Source: JBFAPK01 sp040676675
GTDB taxonomy: Bacteria > Actinomycetota > Actinomycetes > Mycobacteriales > Micromonosporaceae
Assembly (NCBI RefSeq): GCF_040676675.1
Contig: NZ_JBFAPK010000004.1
Span: forward strand, 248,001-312,000
Length of the DNA stretch: 64,000 nt
Reading direction: 5' to 3'
Positions 25,765 through 32,621 of this stretch are shown in pieces. The notes under the pieces are model-generated. The model ran no database searches, was not told the origin of the DNA, and saw only the letters and a program-made list of their open reading frames with translations. A program made the position numbers and the translations under genes. Within the stretch, counting starts at the first letter, position 1. The number at the start of each line of letters is the position of its first letter.

Positions 25765-26484
25765 TCAGCCGGCGTCGCGCAACTCCGCCAACCGCGCCTC
25801 GATCTCGGCCAACTCCGCCCGCAACTTCTCCGCCTGCTGCTCCGCCTCGGCCCGCTCCGCCGACATGATCTGCTCCACCGCCTCGTGCACCCCCGGCACG
25901 TCGATCAGCGCCACCATCTTCAACGCTTCCGCCGGCTTGATCACATACGGCTTCGCCAGCGCCTTCGTTCCCTGCGACGCCGCCACCGTCCACTCCCCAT
26001 CGGCGTACGCCAACGTCACCGTCAACCCCGCCGGCCCCTTCGGCCGCACCGCCTTCGCCACCTTCTTCGCCGGCCTGGCCTCCGCCGCCGACACCGGGGG
26101 AGTCTCCACCGTGGTCACCGCCACCTCCTCACGCAACGCCGCCACCGGCGACCTGACAACCTTGAACTCCGGCTCCGGCGCCACCTGCGCCACCGGCTCC
26201 GGCTCCTGCTCCGGTTTCGCCTCCGCGCGCCGACCCGCCCCCTTCGGCGGCACCGCCAGATCGGCGGGGGAGAAGGGCAGCTCGTCGCGGCCGAACCGCA
26301 CCACCACCCACTCGTCCGAGACCGCCGGGTCGGTCAACTCCACCACCTGACCCAACTGCCCGGCGATCTGCCCCGCCGACTCCGTGAACATCACCTTCGG
26401 CTTGCGACCACCGGCCAGCGTGTCGCGGATGTGCTCCAACTCCTCATCGGACAACCCTGAAGCGGCGGTATGCGCGGCAGCCAT
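25765..26484 (-). CDS. conserved-looking protein of unknown function with C-terminal coiled coil
   Basis: A 239-residue soluble protein. Residues 1-70 look like a small domain (LSDEELEHIRDTLAGGRKPKVMFTESAGQIAGQLGQVVELTDPAVSDEWVVVRFGRDELPFSPADLAVPP). A Lys/Pro/Glu-rich linker follows (about 75-140), then a second compact part (LTVTLAYADGEWTVAASQGTKALAKPYVIKPAEALKMVALIDVPGV), and a heptad-like helix rich in Ala/Glu (AERAEAEQQAEKLRAELAEIEARLAEL). I do not recognise the family. A good RBS (AGAAGGG) precedes ATG 26484. It is monocistronic with its own terminator and divergent from the reductase gene. Confidence 0.75.
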   Translation of the reverse strand: MAAAHTAASGLSDEELEHIRDTLAGGRKPKVMFTESAGQIAGQLGQVVELTDPAVSDEWVVVRFGRDELPFSPADLAVPPKGAGRRAEAKPEQEPEPVAQVAPEPEFKVVRSPVAALREEVAVTTVETPPVSAAEARPAKKVAKAVRPKGPAGLTVTLAYADGEWTVAASQGTKALAKPYVIKPAEALKMVALIDVPGVHEAVEQIMSAERAEAEQQAEKLRAELAEIEARLAELRDAG

Positions 26485-26634
26485 CGGACCCTTCTTCCGT
26501 ACACGTGTTTGATTCCTGCCTTACTACCAGGCAGCCCCGACAACGTCGAGATCGACACGCCAGCCTTCCCGACCGCCGCACCGCGCCGCCACGGTAGCCT
26601 CACGCGCACACCGCACCCGCCGGAGGGGGACACC

Positions 26635-27363
26635 ATGGCACCGGTCACCATCGTCACCGGCGGCAGCCGCGGCATCGGCGCCGCCACCGTCCGCCGCCTC
26701 GCCGCCGCCGGCCACGACATCGCCCTGTGCTACCGCGCCGACACCGACGCCGCCACCGCCGTCCTGCGCGACGTGCACGCCGCCGGCCGCCAGGGCATCG
26801 CCGTACCCGCCGACACCACCGACCCCGACCAGGTCGCCGACCTGTTCGACGCCGCCGCCGCACTCGGCCCACTCACCGGACTGGTCAACAACGCCGGCGT
26901 CACCAGCACCATCGGCCCCTTCGTCGACCTCACCCTCGCCGACCTGCGCCGCGTCGTCGACGTCAACCTCATCGGCTACATCCTCTGCGCCCAACACGCC
27001 GCCCGCCGCATGACCAGCGGCGGCGCCATCGTCAACGTCTCCTCGGCCGCGGCCACCCTCGGCAGCCCCGGCGAGTACATCCACTACGCCGCCGCCAAGG
27101 CCGCCACCGACACCCTCACCATCGGCCTGTCCAAGGAACTCGGCCCCCACGGCATCCGCGTCAACGCCGTCTCACCCGGCCTCATCGACACCGAGATCCA
27201 CGCCCTGTCCGGCGCACCCGACCGCGCCACCCGGCTCGCCCCCGGCGTACCGCTGGGCCGCCCCGGCCAACCCGACGAGGTCGCCGCCGCCATCGCCTGG
27301 CTACTCGGCCCCGACGCCTCCTACACCACCGGCGCCATCCTGCGCGTCGCCGGCGGCCGGTAG
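26635..27363 (+). CDS. short-chain dehydrogenase/reductase (FabG-like)
   Basis: A 242-residue classical SDR. The NAD(P)-binding motif is VTGGSRGIGAATV (residues 7-18), NNAG follows at LVNNAGVTS, and the catalytic Ser and YxxxK lie in VNVSSAAAT and YIHYAAAKAATDTL. The C-terminal ASYTTGAILRVAGGR is typical of 3-oxoacyl-ACP-reductase-like members. The substrate is unknown. ATG 26635 is preceded by GGAGGGGG. The frame is open upstream but without an RBS. Confidence 0.9.
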   Translation: MAPVTIVTGGSRGIGAATVRRLAAAGHDIALCYRADTDAATAVLRDVHAAGRQGIAVPADTTDPDQVADLFDAAAALGPLTGLVNNAGVTSTIGPFVDLTLADLRRVVDVNLIGYILCAQHAARRMTSGGAIVNVSSAAATLGSPGEYIHYAAAKAATDTLTIGLSKELGPHGIRVNAVSPGLIDTEIHALSGAPDRATRLAPGVPLGRPGQPDEVAAAIAWLLGPDASYTTGAILRVAGGR

Positions 27364-27571
27364 CCCGAGCATGCCTGACCCGCTCGACCCGCTGTCCGCG
27401 AAAGCAGCTGGACTCGACGCGAAGGCTCACCTACCTTGGCTCTCACCCGCACGTGAGGACTCTGCCCGCATGACGCCGCCCGCGCTCTAAACCTGACCTT
27501 CTTGCGCATCGGTCGCCGACGTCGCCGTCGGCTCGGTTTCCCATGTCTTCCGTCAGGTCTTTAGAGGGATC
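27364..27571. other. intergenic leader of a gene-poor stretch
   Basis: This marks the left edge of about 1.5 kb (27364-28899) without a recognisable conserved gene. These first 208 bp show no clear coding frame or hairpin and have a lower GC content than their surroundings. Confidence 0.5.
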
Positions 27572-28108
27572 ATGTCTTCACGTTCTCGTACCATGCTGCT
27601 CTGGGCGTTCCGGCGTACCCGCCTGCCGCTGCTCGCCCCTCGCCGCGTGGCCCGCCATTCCACCCGCGCCGCTACCGGCGGCGGCACGTGCCGCGTCAAC
27701 GCCAACGGCGAACTCTTCGACGTCTGCCTCCTGGTCAACCGCGCCTCCTGCGACCGCACCAGCAAGTCCACCGGCCACGACCGCATCCCGGTTCGCTCCT
27801 CGGTCCCAGCCCTGCCGACCGAGCACTCCGCCAGCAGAAGCAGAATCATTTTCAACGCCGACGACCGCTCCTGGGTCCCTCGGCCCCGGCTTCTCAGCCG
27901 ACCCCCGGGCAGTGTCATCCAGGCAGAAGAACCGCTCCACCTCCGCCTGCGACGGCTCACCCGCAACCCGCCCGTACGCCGTGGGTCGATCGCCAGTCCG
28001 GAACCGCGTCGGCGCGGGCGATCAATTCAGGGCCGCCAACGGGCCGCGGGCAGCCCGACGCTGAGGGCCAATTCGCGTTCCGTTCTTCCTCGACCCCCGT
28101 GGCGCTAG
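27572..28108 (+). CDS. orphan ORF of unknown function, possibly truncated
   Basis: A 178-residue frame with strongly G/C-ending codons over roughly its first 100 codons, as in real actinomycete genes, and AGAGGG just before ATG 27572. No domain is recognised. The most protein-like part is GGTCRVNANGELFDVCLLVNRASCDRTSKSTGHDRIPV, with three Cys. Codon bias fades after about 27880. The frame ends 3 bp before the terminal repeat of the element at 28111, so its tail may be truncated or replaced. It could be a decayed gene. Confidence 0.35.
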   Translation: MSSRSRTMLLWAFRRTRLPLLAPRRVARHSTRAATGGGTCRVNANGELFDVCLLVNRASCDRTSKSTGHDRIPVRSSVPALPTEHSASRSRIIFNADDRSWVPRPRLLSRPPGSVIQAEEPLHLRLRRLTRNPPVRRGSIASPEPRRRGRSIQGRQRAAGSPTLRANSRSVLPRPPWR

Positions 28109-28110
28109 GA

Positions 28111-28306
28111 CCTGTCCTGCCGATCATGTCGAGCCGAGGCGGGATTCAGGCGGCGGCGCGGGCCGCGTCGCACGCGAGCCGCGCCGCCGGCCGCCGCCGG
28201 CAAAGCGGAGATCCGTCCGGATACCGGTGCGGTATCCGGACAGATCGACAACGCAGCCGGCCGTCGTCCGGGCCCGGCCCAGGGTGGCGATGATCGGCAG
28301 GACAGG
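28111..28306. mobile_element. 196-bp MITE-like element with 17-bp terminal inverted repeats
   Basis: CCTGTCCTGCCGATCAT (28111-28127) and its exact reverse complement (28290-28306) bound 162 bp that contain no ORF but further dyads, notably GTCCGGATACC / GGTATCCGGAC around GGTGC (28215-28241). Termini beginning CCTGTCC resemble ends of actinobacterial IS5-like elements (from memory), so a non-autonomous derivative is the best guess. No clear target duplication is visible. A structured RNA is an alternative. Confidence 0.45.
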
Positions 28307-28381
28307 GGCCTGCCAGGCGGGACGCGGGTGGGCCGACCCGATGGTGGCCGGCGGCGCGCCGATCGCATCGTAGGGACACCC

Positions 28382-28433
28382 CGCCGGGTAGTCGGTCTTG
28401 ACGCTGCGCAGCGTCAAGACCGACTACCCGGCG
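28382..28433. repeat. 52-bp perfect palindrome without loop
   Basis: Positions 28382-28407 are the exact reverse complement of 28408-28433; the half-site begins CGCCGGGTAGTCGG and the centre is CTGCGCAG. There is no spacer and no U-tract. It lies 91 bp before the dif match. Confidence 0.8.
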
Positions 28434-28524
28434 AAGGACGGACACCACCTTGCGGGCCGCCGGGCGCGCGGATGAGCCGCGTCGAAGATTCGGCCTTCTC
28501 GCCTGCTTCTACTCGCCCGAGCGA

Positions 28525-28552
28525 AGATTCGATAATGCACATTATGTCAACT
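28525..28552 (+). other. dif: candidate dif chromosome-dimer resolution site
   Basis: The 28-bp site has arms AGATTCGATAA (28525-28535) and TTATGTCAACT (28542-28552) around the 6-bp centre TGCACA. As I recall it, the actinobacterial dif consensus has the core CGATAAT-VN-ACATTATGTCAA; here that core is matched at every defined base, and the XerD-side arm matches except one position. Arm lengths and spacer fit XerC/XerD binding. It implies that the window spans the chromosome terminus. Confidence 0.8.
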
Positions 28553-28880
28553 AGCCGAGTTCGGGCGGTCCCCACGCCGCGCCGGACGCTCCTCGGGGAC
28601 GCACTCGTGGTGCGGCGGTCCGCCGGGCGGCGTCGGTACATCTGAGGGTGGCGACGGGCCGACACCGCGCCGCCCGCGACCGCCGGGACGCCCGGCGGAC
28701 CCGCGGAGCGGCGGTGATCGTCATCCGGTCCCTCGCCGGGCACCGGGCGGTACCGCCCGCCCCGGCAACGACCGCCGCGGGCGGCGTTCCGAGCCGCGCG
28801 TGTCCCCGCCCGGGCGACGCGCGTCCCTCTGCGGCCACCGGCTCGTCTGCGGTTTGCCGGGTATCGCCCGGAACGCGAAA
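28553..28880. other. 328-bp spacer between dif and the dif-like site
   Basis: GC-rich, with several short GC hairpins but no convincing coding frame, RBS or recognisable element. It separates the dif match from the second dif-like site. Confidence 0.5.
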
Positions 28881-28908
28881 ATCATGCATAATATCCCTTA
28901 TGCATGAC
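28881..28908. other. palindromic dif-like site over the recombinase start codon
   Basis: Arms ATCATGCATAA (28881-28891) and TTATGCATGAC (28898-28908) flank the 6-bp centre TATCCC. The inner ten bases of the arms are perfect reverse complements. The 11-6-11 layout with ATAA/TTAT next to the centre is that of dif, but symmetrical. The recombinase ATG (28900) lies inside the right arm, so protein bound here would block its own translation start or promoter. Confidence 0.55.
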
Positions 28909-29904
28909 AAAGCGGACGAACTGGTACTAACGCTCGTCGAGCAGTTCCTCACCGCCCGTGCCACCCGCAAGCCGTCGCCGCACACGCTGCAGGCGTACCG
29001 GCGGGACCTGCTGGCGATCGCCCGGCTGGTCGCCGAGGATCCCGCCACTCCCCTCCCCCTGTCCCGGCTGCCGATCTCCGCGTTGACCGCCCGTACGCTG
29101 CGGCGGGCCTTCGCCGGCTTCGCCGCGCCGCGCGCGCCGGCCTCGATCTACCGGGCGTGGTCGACCTGGAACAGCTTCTTCACGTTCCTCGTGGCCGACG
29201 GGGTGGTGGCGGGCAATCCGATGCCCGCGGTGGACAAGCCGAACCTGCCACTCCCCCTGCCCAAGCCGCTGCGGGGCGAGGACACGCCGGAGCAGCTGCT
29301 CAACGCGGTGGCGCGCCGGGACGAACGGCAGCGTCATCCGTGGCCGGAGCGGGATCTGGCGGTGTTGGCGTTGGCGCTCTGCGCGGGGTTGCGCCTGGCG
29401 GAGCTGTTGGCGTTGCGGGTGCGTTCGCTGGCGGGGCGGCCGGGTGAGCGGCGTATCGAGGTGGCGGGCAAGGGTGGGCGGGCCCGGGTGGTGCCGATCG
29501 AGCCGGAGTTGGACGGGGTGCTGGTCGGTTATCTGGACAGTCGGCGGCGGCGGTTCGGGGACCGTACGGTGCGGCCGGAGTCGGCGTTGCTGGTGGACCG
29601 GTACGGGGAGCCGTTGCGGCGGGGTGGGTTGCAGTATCTGGTGGAGTCGTGTTTCCGGCGCGCGGGGATCCTGGATCGGGTGCCGCGGGGCGCGCGGTTG
29701 CATTCGTTGCGGCACACGTTCGCGACGCGGTTGGCCGAGGACGGGGCGAGCGCGTCGGAGATCATGCGGTTGTTGGGGCATGCGAGTCTGGCGACGAGTC
29801 AGGCGTACATCGAGGTGACGGCGGATCAGCAGCGGGCGGCGGTGCGGGCGAACCGGACGAACCGGGCGTTGGGTGGGTTGTTTCCGGCGGGTGGCGCCGG
29901 GTGA
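28900..29904 (+). CDS. Xer-like tyrosine recombinase next to dif
   Basis: A 334-residue recombinase. The N-terminal core-binding domain covers about residues 8-110 (LVLTLVEQFLTARATRKPSPHTLQAYRRDLLAIARL) and the catalytic domain about 135-325. Catalytic residues are Arg in AGLRLAELLAL, Lys in GKGGRARVVPI, HxxR in HSLRHTFATRL, GH in LLGHASLATS and Tyr in QAYIEVT. ATG 28900 gives MHDKADELVL; it lies within a dif-like palindrome and has no clear Shine-Dalgarno, so transcription may be leaderless. The + strand switches from C-rich to G-rich at about 29.3 kb inside this gene. It may be a chromosomal Xer enzyme, a homodimeric Xer, or a dif-targeting mobile element's integrase. Confidence 0.85.
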   Translation: MHDKADELVLTLVEQFLTARATRKPSPHTLQAYRRDLLAIARLVAEDPATPLPLSRLPISALTARTLRRAFAGFAAPRAPASIYRAWSTWNSFFTFLVADGVVAGNPMPAVDKPNLPLPLPKPLRGEDTPEQLLNAVARRDERQRHPWPERDLAVLALALCAGLRLAELLALRVRSLAGRPGERRIEVAGKGGRARVVPIEPELDGVLVGYLDSRRRRFGDRTVRPESALLVDRYGEPLRRGGLQYLVESCFRRAGILDRVPRGARLHSLRHTFATRLAEDGASASEIMRLLGHASLATSQAYIEVTADQQRAAVRANRTNRALGGLFPAGGAG

Positions 29905-29929
29905 GCCGGCGCCGGGTGCGGCGTGGTGT

Positions 29930-29965
29930 TACCGCGGTGCTACCGGGGTCGGTAGGATCGCGGTA
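29930..29965. promoter_or_regulatory. nested dyads over the toxin-antitoxin promoter/start
   Basis: TACCGCG (29930-29936) pairs with CGCGGTA (29959-29965), and inside it CTACCG pairs with CGGTAG around GGGT (29940-29955). The outer arm touches the antitoxin ATG at 29965. This fits an operator for autorepression by the antitoxin. Confidence 0.5.
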
Positions 29966-30216
29966 TGACCGCGAAGTTGAGTATCAGCGTGCCGGATGAT
30001 GTCGCCGACTGGTTGGGCGAGCAGCCCAACGCGTCGGCCGCGGTGGCGGCGGCGGTGCGGGCGCAGATGTCGGCGGCCCGTACCGACGAGGTGCTGCGCC
30101 GGGCGGGGATCGTGGTGACCGAGGACGGCAAGGCGCGGTGGCGGGAGCGGTTGGCCCGGCCGATGCCGGCGGAGGTGCTTGACGAGGGCCGGCGGCTGTT
30201 GGAGGGGATGGCGTGA
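29965..30216 (+). CDS. antitoxin-like protein (ribbon-helix-helix type)
   Basis: An 83-residue protein beginning TAKLSISVPDDVADWLGEQPNASAAVAAAVRAQM, which has the short beta strand followed by two helices of RHH/CopG-like antitoxins. The C-terminal half (ARWRERLARPMPAEVLDEGRRLLEGMA) would wrap the toxin. AGGA lies 7 bp before the ATG. Its stop overlaps the start of the PIN-like gene (GTGA), the usual antitoxin-toxin order, and nested dyads sit at its promoter. Confidence 0.7.
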   Translation: MTAKLSISVPDDVADWLGEQPNASAAVAAAVRAQMSAARTDEVLRRAGIVVTEDGKARWRERLARPMPAEVLDEGRRLLEGMA

Positions 30217-30632
30217 CCGACGAGGTCGCGGTGGTGTTGGACGCCTCGGCGTTGCGGGCGTACGTGCACGGCGAGGTGGCGGTGGGTGAGCTGATCGCCG
30301 AGGTGGCCGAGGAGCGGCGGTTGGTGGCGGTGCCGGCGGCCTGTCTGGCGGCGGCGCACGTCGGGGTGGACGAGGTGGGTGCGGCCCTGTTGGTGCTGCT
30401 GGCGACGGCGCCGACGGTGCGGGTGCTGCCGTTGGGCGGGGACGGGTCGTCGGTGGCCGAGGAGGCGCGGCAGGTGGGGGTGTTGGCGCGGGCGGCGGCC
30501 GGTGACGTGGCGGTGGGGCACGCGGCGCGGGTGGCGATCGCGTGCCGGGCGCACTACGCGACGGCGGAGCCGAAGGTGGCGGCGGCGGTGTTGCCGGCGG
30601 GGTGGAGTGTGTTGGACGTGGGGGCGGCGTAG
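30213..30632 (+). CDS. PIN-domain-like toxin (VapC-type)
   Basis: A 139-residue protein starting at GTG 30213. The first strand VAVVLDASALRAYVHGE carries the first PIN aspartate, and GDVAVGHAARVAIACRAHYATAEPKVAAAV supplies later conserved-type positions. PIN toxins are Mg-dependent RNases. The middle is unusually Ala/Val-rich, and not all four acidic residues can be assigned with certainty, so it could be a diverged or inactive member. It is translationally coupled to the RHH-like antitoxin and convergent with the quinone reductase gene. Confidence 0.65.
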   Translation: MTDEVAVVLDASALRAYVHGEVAVGELIAEVAEERRLVAVPAACLAAAHVGVDEVGAALLVLLATAPTVRVLPLGGDGSSVAEEARQVGVLARAAAGDVAVGHAARVAIACRAHYATAEPKVAAAVLPAGWSVLDVGAA

Positions 30633-30676
30633 CGGGCCGGCGGCGGGAAGGGTGCGGCGGGCGTCGGGGCGGGTAC

Positions 30677-30704
30677 CCGGACGGGCCGAGGCCGGCCCGT
30701 CCGG
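30677..30704. terminator. bidirectional hairpin terminator
   Basis: CCGGACGGGCCG (30677-30688) pairs perfectly with CGGCCCGTCCGG (30693-30704) around AGGC, between the convergent toxin and quinone reductase genes. Confidence 0.6.
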
Positions 30705-30719
30705 TCGGGTGCCGGCGGG

Positions 30720-31499
30720 TCAGCCGCGTACGTGTAGTCCGAAGCCCGTGCGGCCCGCGGGTTCCAGCCCCTCCCTCAGCTGCAGGGAGGGGATCTCGTA
30801 GTCGCCGAAGTTCTGCGGCCGGAACGGGATCGGCTCGGTGGTTTCCAGGGTGAGTAGGCGCTGTTTCCAGGCGTGGGCGACGGCCGGGTAGTCCTCGTCG
30901 GTGATGCGGTCGGTGCCGTACAGCACGAACGGTGGCAGGACCTCGATGCCCGGGTAGTAGAGGATGCCGTGGTGGATCGGGAACAGCAGGTCGTCGATGG
31001 GGCCGTTGATCCCGCGGGGTGCGTAGTGTGACTCGGGGCCGCCGGCGGTGACCGACAGCAGTGCCTTCCGGCCGGCGAGGGTGCCTTCGCCGAAGCGCTC
31101 GCCGTATCTGGTGTCGCTGTGCTCGCCGACGCCGTAGGCGAAGTGGTAGGTGAAGACCCGGTCGACCCAGCCTTTGAGGATCGCGGGCATGGTGTACCAC
31201 CACAGCGGGAACTGGAAGATGATCGTGTCGGCCCAGAGCAGTTTTTCCTGTTCGGCGCGGACGTCGGGGGTGAGCGTTCCGGCGTCGAAGGCTCGGCCGG
31301 AGTCCCGGGCGACCCTCAGCGGGTTCGAGGCGTGGGGGCCGTAGTCGGCGGCGTCGACGACGGCCTTCCAGTTCATCGCGTACAGGTCGCTCACCCGTAC
31401 CTCGTGTCCGGCGGTTGTCAGGGTGGCGACGGCGAGGTCCTTCAGCGCGCTGTTGAGCGACTTGGGCTCGGGGTGGGCGTACACGATCAGGGTTTTCAT
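30720..31499 (-). CDS. NAD(P)H dehydrogenase (quinone), flavodoxin-like fold
   Basis: A 259-residue protein of the NQO/KefF-type family. The FMN/FAD phosphate loop is IVYAHPEPKSLNSAL (residues 4-18). The aromatic segment WADTIIFQFPLWWYTMPAILKGWVDRVFTYHFAYG is diagnostic, and LLSVTAGGPESHYAPRGING follows. These enzymes carry out two-electron reduction of quinones or related electrophiles, often in stress response. It is divergent from an XRE-type regulator, a common regulator-target pairing, with a dyad in the shared promoter. Confidence 0.9.
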   Translation of the reverse strand: MKTLIVYAHPEPKSLNSALKDLAVATLTTAGHEVRVSDLYAMNWKAVVDAADYGPHASNPLRVARDSGRAFDAGTLTPDVRAEQEKLLWADTIIFQFPLWWYTMPAILKGWVDRVFTYHFAYGVGEHSDTRYGERFGEGTLAGRKALLSVTAGGPESHYAPRGINGPIDDLLFPIHHGILYYPGIEVLPPFVLYGTDRITDEDYPAVAHAWKQRLLTLETTEPIPFRPQNFGDYEIPSLQLREGLEPAGRTGFGLHVRG

Positions 31500-31598
31500 G
31501 GCACTCCTTCGGATCGGGTGCCTTCGACTCTGGCTGTCGCGGTCTCCGGTGTTCAGGGGCGCCGCTTCCGTCGGACGGGACTTCCTGGTACTGGCGGG

Positions 31599-31616
31599 AC
31601 CACCTTCGCGGGTGGT
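31599..31616. promoter_or_regulatory. dyad in the divergent XRE/quinone reductase promoter
   Basis: ACCACC (31599-31604) and GGTGGT (31611-31616) flank TTCGCG, 20 bp before the regulator's GTG. It is a candidate operator for the XRE protein. Confidence 0.35.
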
Positions 31617-31636
31617 ACCGAGGTCATACTGGGGGC

Positions 31637-32485
31637 GTGGACGATCTCGCGGGGTTTCTGCGGACCCGGCGTTCCCGGGTCGACCCGGCGGCCGTCGGTA
31701 TCCCCGCCGACCGGCGCCGCCGGGTGGCCGGGTTGCGCCGCGAGGAGGTCGCGCACCTGTCGGGGGTCAGCGTCGACTACTACGTACGTCTGGAGCAGGG
31801 TCGGGCGGTCCAGCCTTCGGAGCAGGTCCTCGACGCGTTGGCCCGTGTTCTGGGCCTGGACGAGACCGAACGCGGGCACCTGTACCGGCTGGCCCGGCAG
31901 CGGCGGCGCCGCGCGCGGGTGCCGGGTGGGCGGGTCCGGCCGGAGGTGCTGCGGGTGCTCGACCTGATCGTGGACGCGCCCGCGGTGGTCGTGGACCACC
32001 GTCTGGACGTGCTCGCCGGCAACCGCCTCGCCGGGCTGCTCTACGGTCGGCCGTTGCCGGGGTTGAACACGGCCCGGCACATCTTCCTCGAGGAGGCCGA
32101 GCGCGGCCTGTACGCGGACTGGGAGCAATGCACTCTCGACGTGGTGGGGCACCTGCGGTTGGCCGCCGGCAAGTATCCCGAGGATTCCCGGTTGGCGTCG
32201 CTGGTCGGCGAGTTGGCGATGGGCAGTGAGCGTTTCCGCCGGCTGTGGGCCCGTGCGGACGTGCGGGCCCGCGCGCATGGGCGTAAGGCGTACCGGCATC
32301 CGCTGGTGGGGCTGTTGGAGCTGCATCAGGAGAACTTCGCGTTGCCGGACGGGTCGGGCATGGAGTTGTTGGTGTTGTCCGCGGCGCCGGGCAGCGCCGC
32401 GGCGGACGGGTTGCGTCTGCTCGCGGGCCTGGGCGGGGACGGCGCGGTCGGGCATCCCGTGGTGCGCGCCCGGGTCGGCGAGTAG
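31637..32485 (+). CDS. XRE-family regulator with MmyB-like ligand-binding domain
   Basis: A 282-residue protein. The N-terminal HTH_XRE domain (residues about 3-85) includes RRVAGLRREEVAHLSGVSVDYYVRLEQGRAVQPSEQVLDALARVLGLDETERGHLYRLA, the pattern typical of MmyB-type regulators. The C-terminal domain (about 105-275) has the MmyB ligand-binding features (VVVDHRLDVLAGNRLAGLLYG … LWARADVRARAHGRKAYRHPLVGLLELHQENF). It starts at GTG 31637, close behind a GGGGG. It probably controls the divergent quinone reductase gene. Confidence 0.9.
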   Translation: MDDLAGFLRTRRSRVDPAAVGIPADRRRRVAGLRREEVAHLSGVSVDYYVRLEQGRAVQPSEQVLDALARVLGLDETERGHLYRLARQRRRRARVPGGRVRPEVLRVLDLIVDAPAVVVDHRLDVLAGNRLAGLLYGRPLPGLNTARHIFLEEAERGLYADWEQCTLDVVGHLRLAAGKYPEDSRLASLVGELAMGSERFRRLWARADVRARAHGRKAYRHPLVGLLELHQENFALPDGSGMELLVLSAAPGSAAADGLRLLAGLGGDGAVGHPVVRARVGE

Positions 32486-32573
32486 CGGCGCCCGCGCCGC
32501 CGCCGGGGGCGCCGTCAGTGGGACGGCGCTCGGGTCCCGCTGCCTGTTTCGGCGCGGGTGGCGCGTTCTCTCC

Positions 32574-32611
32574 CCCGGCCCCGGAGGGTCGGCGCGGTCC
32601 ACGGGGCCGGG
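32574..32611. terminator. hairpin between convergent genes
   Basis: CCCGGCCCCG (32574-32583) pairs with CGGGGCCGGG (32602-32611) with an 18-nt loop, between the XRE gene (stop 32485) and the SARP gene (stop 32622). Confidence 0.4.
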
Positions 32612-32621
32612 TCCGACCGTG

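Noticed and set aside
28483..28531. Direct repeat CGAAGATTCG at 28483 and 28522
   Set aside because: Only two 10-bp copies; the second overlaps the dif arm. It is not enough to call a separate element or attachment-site pair.
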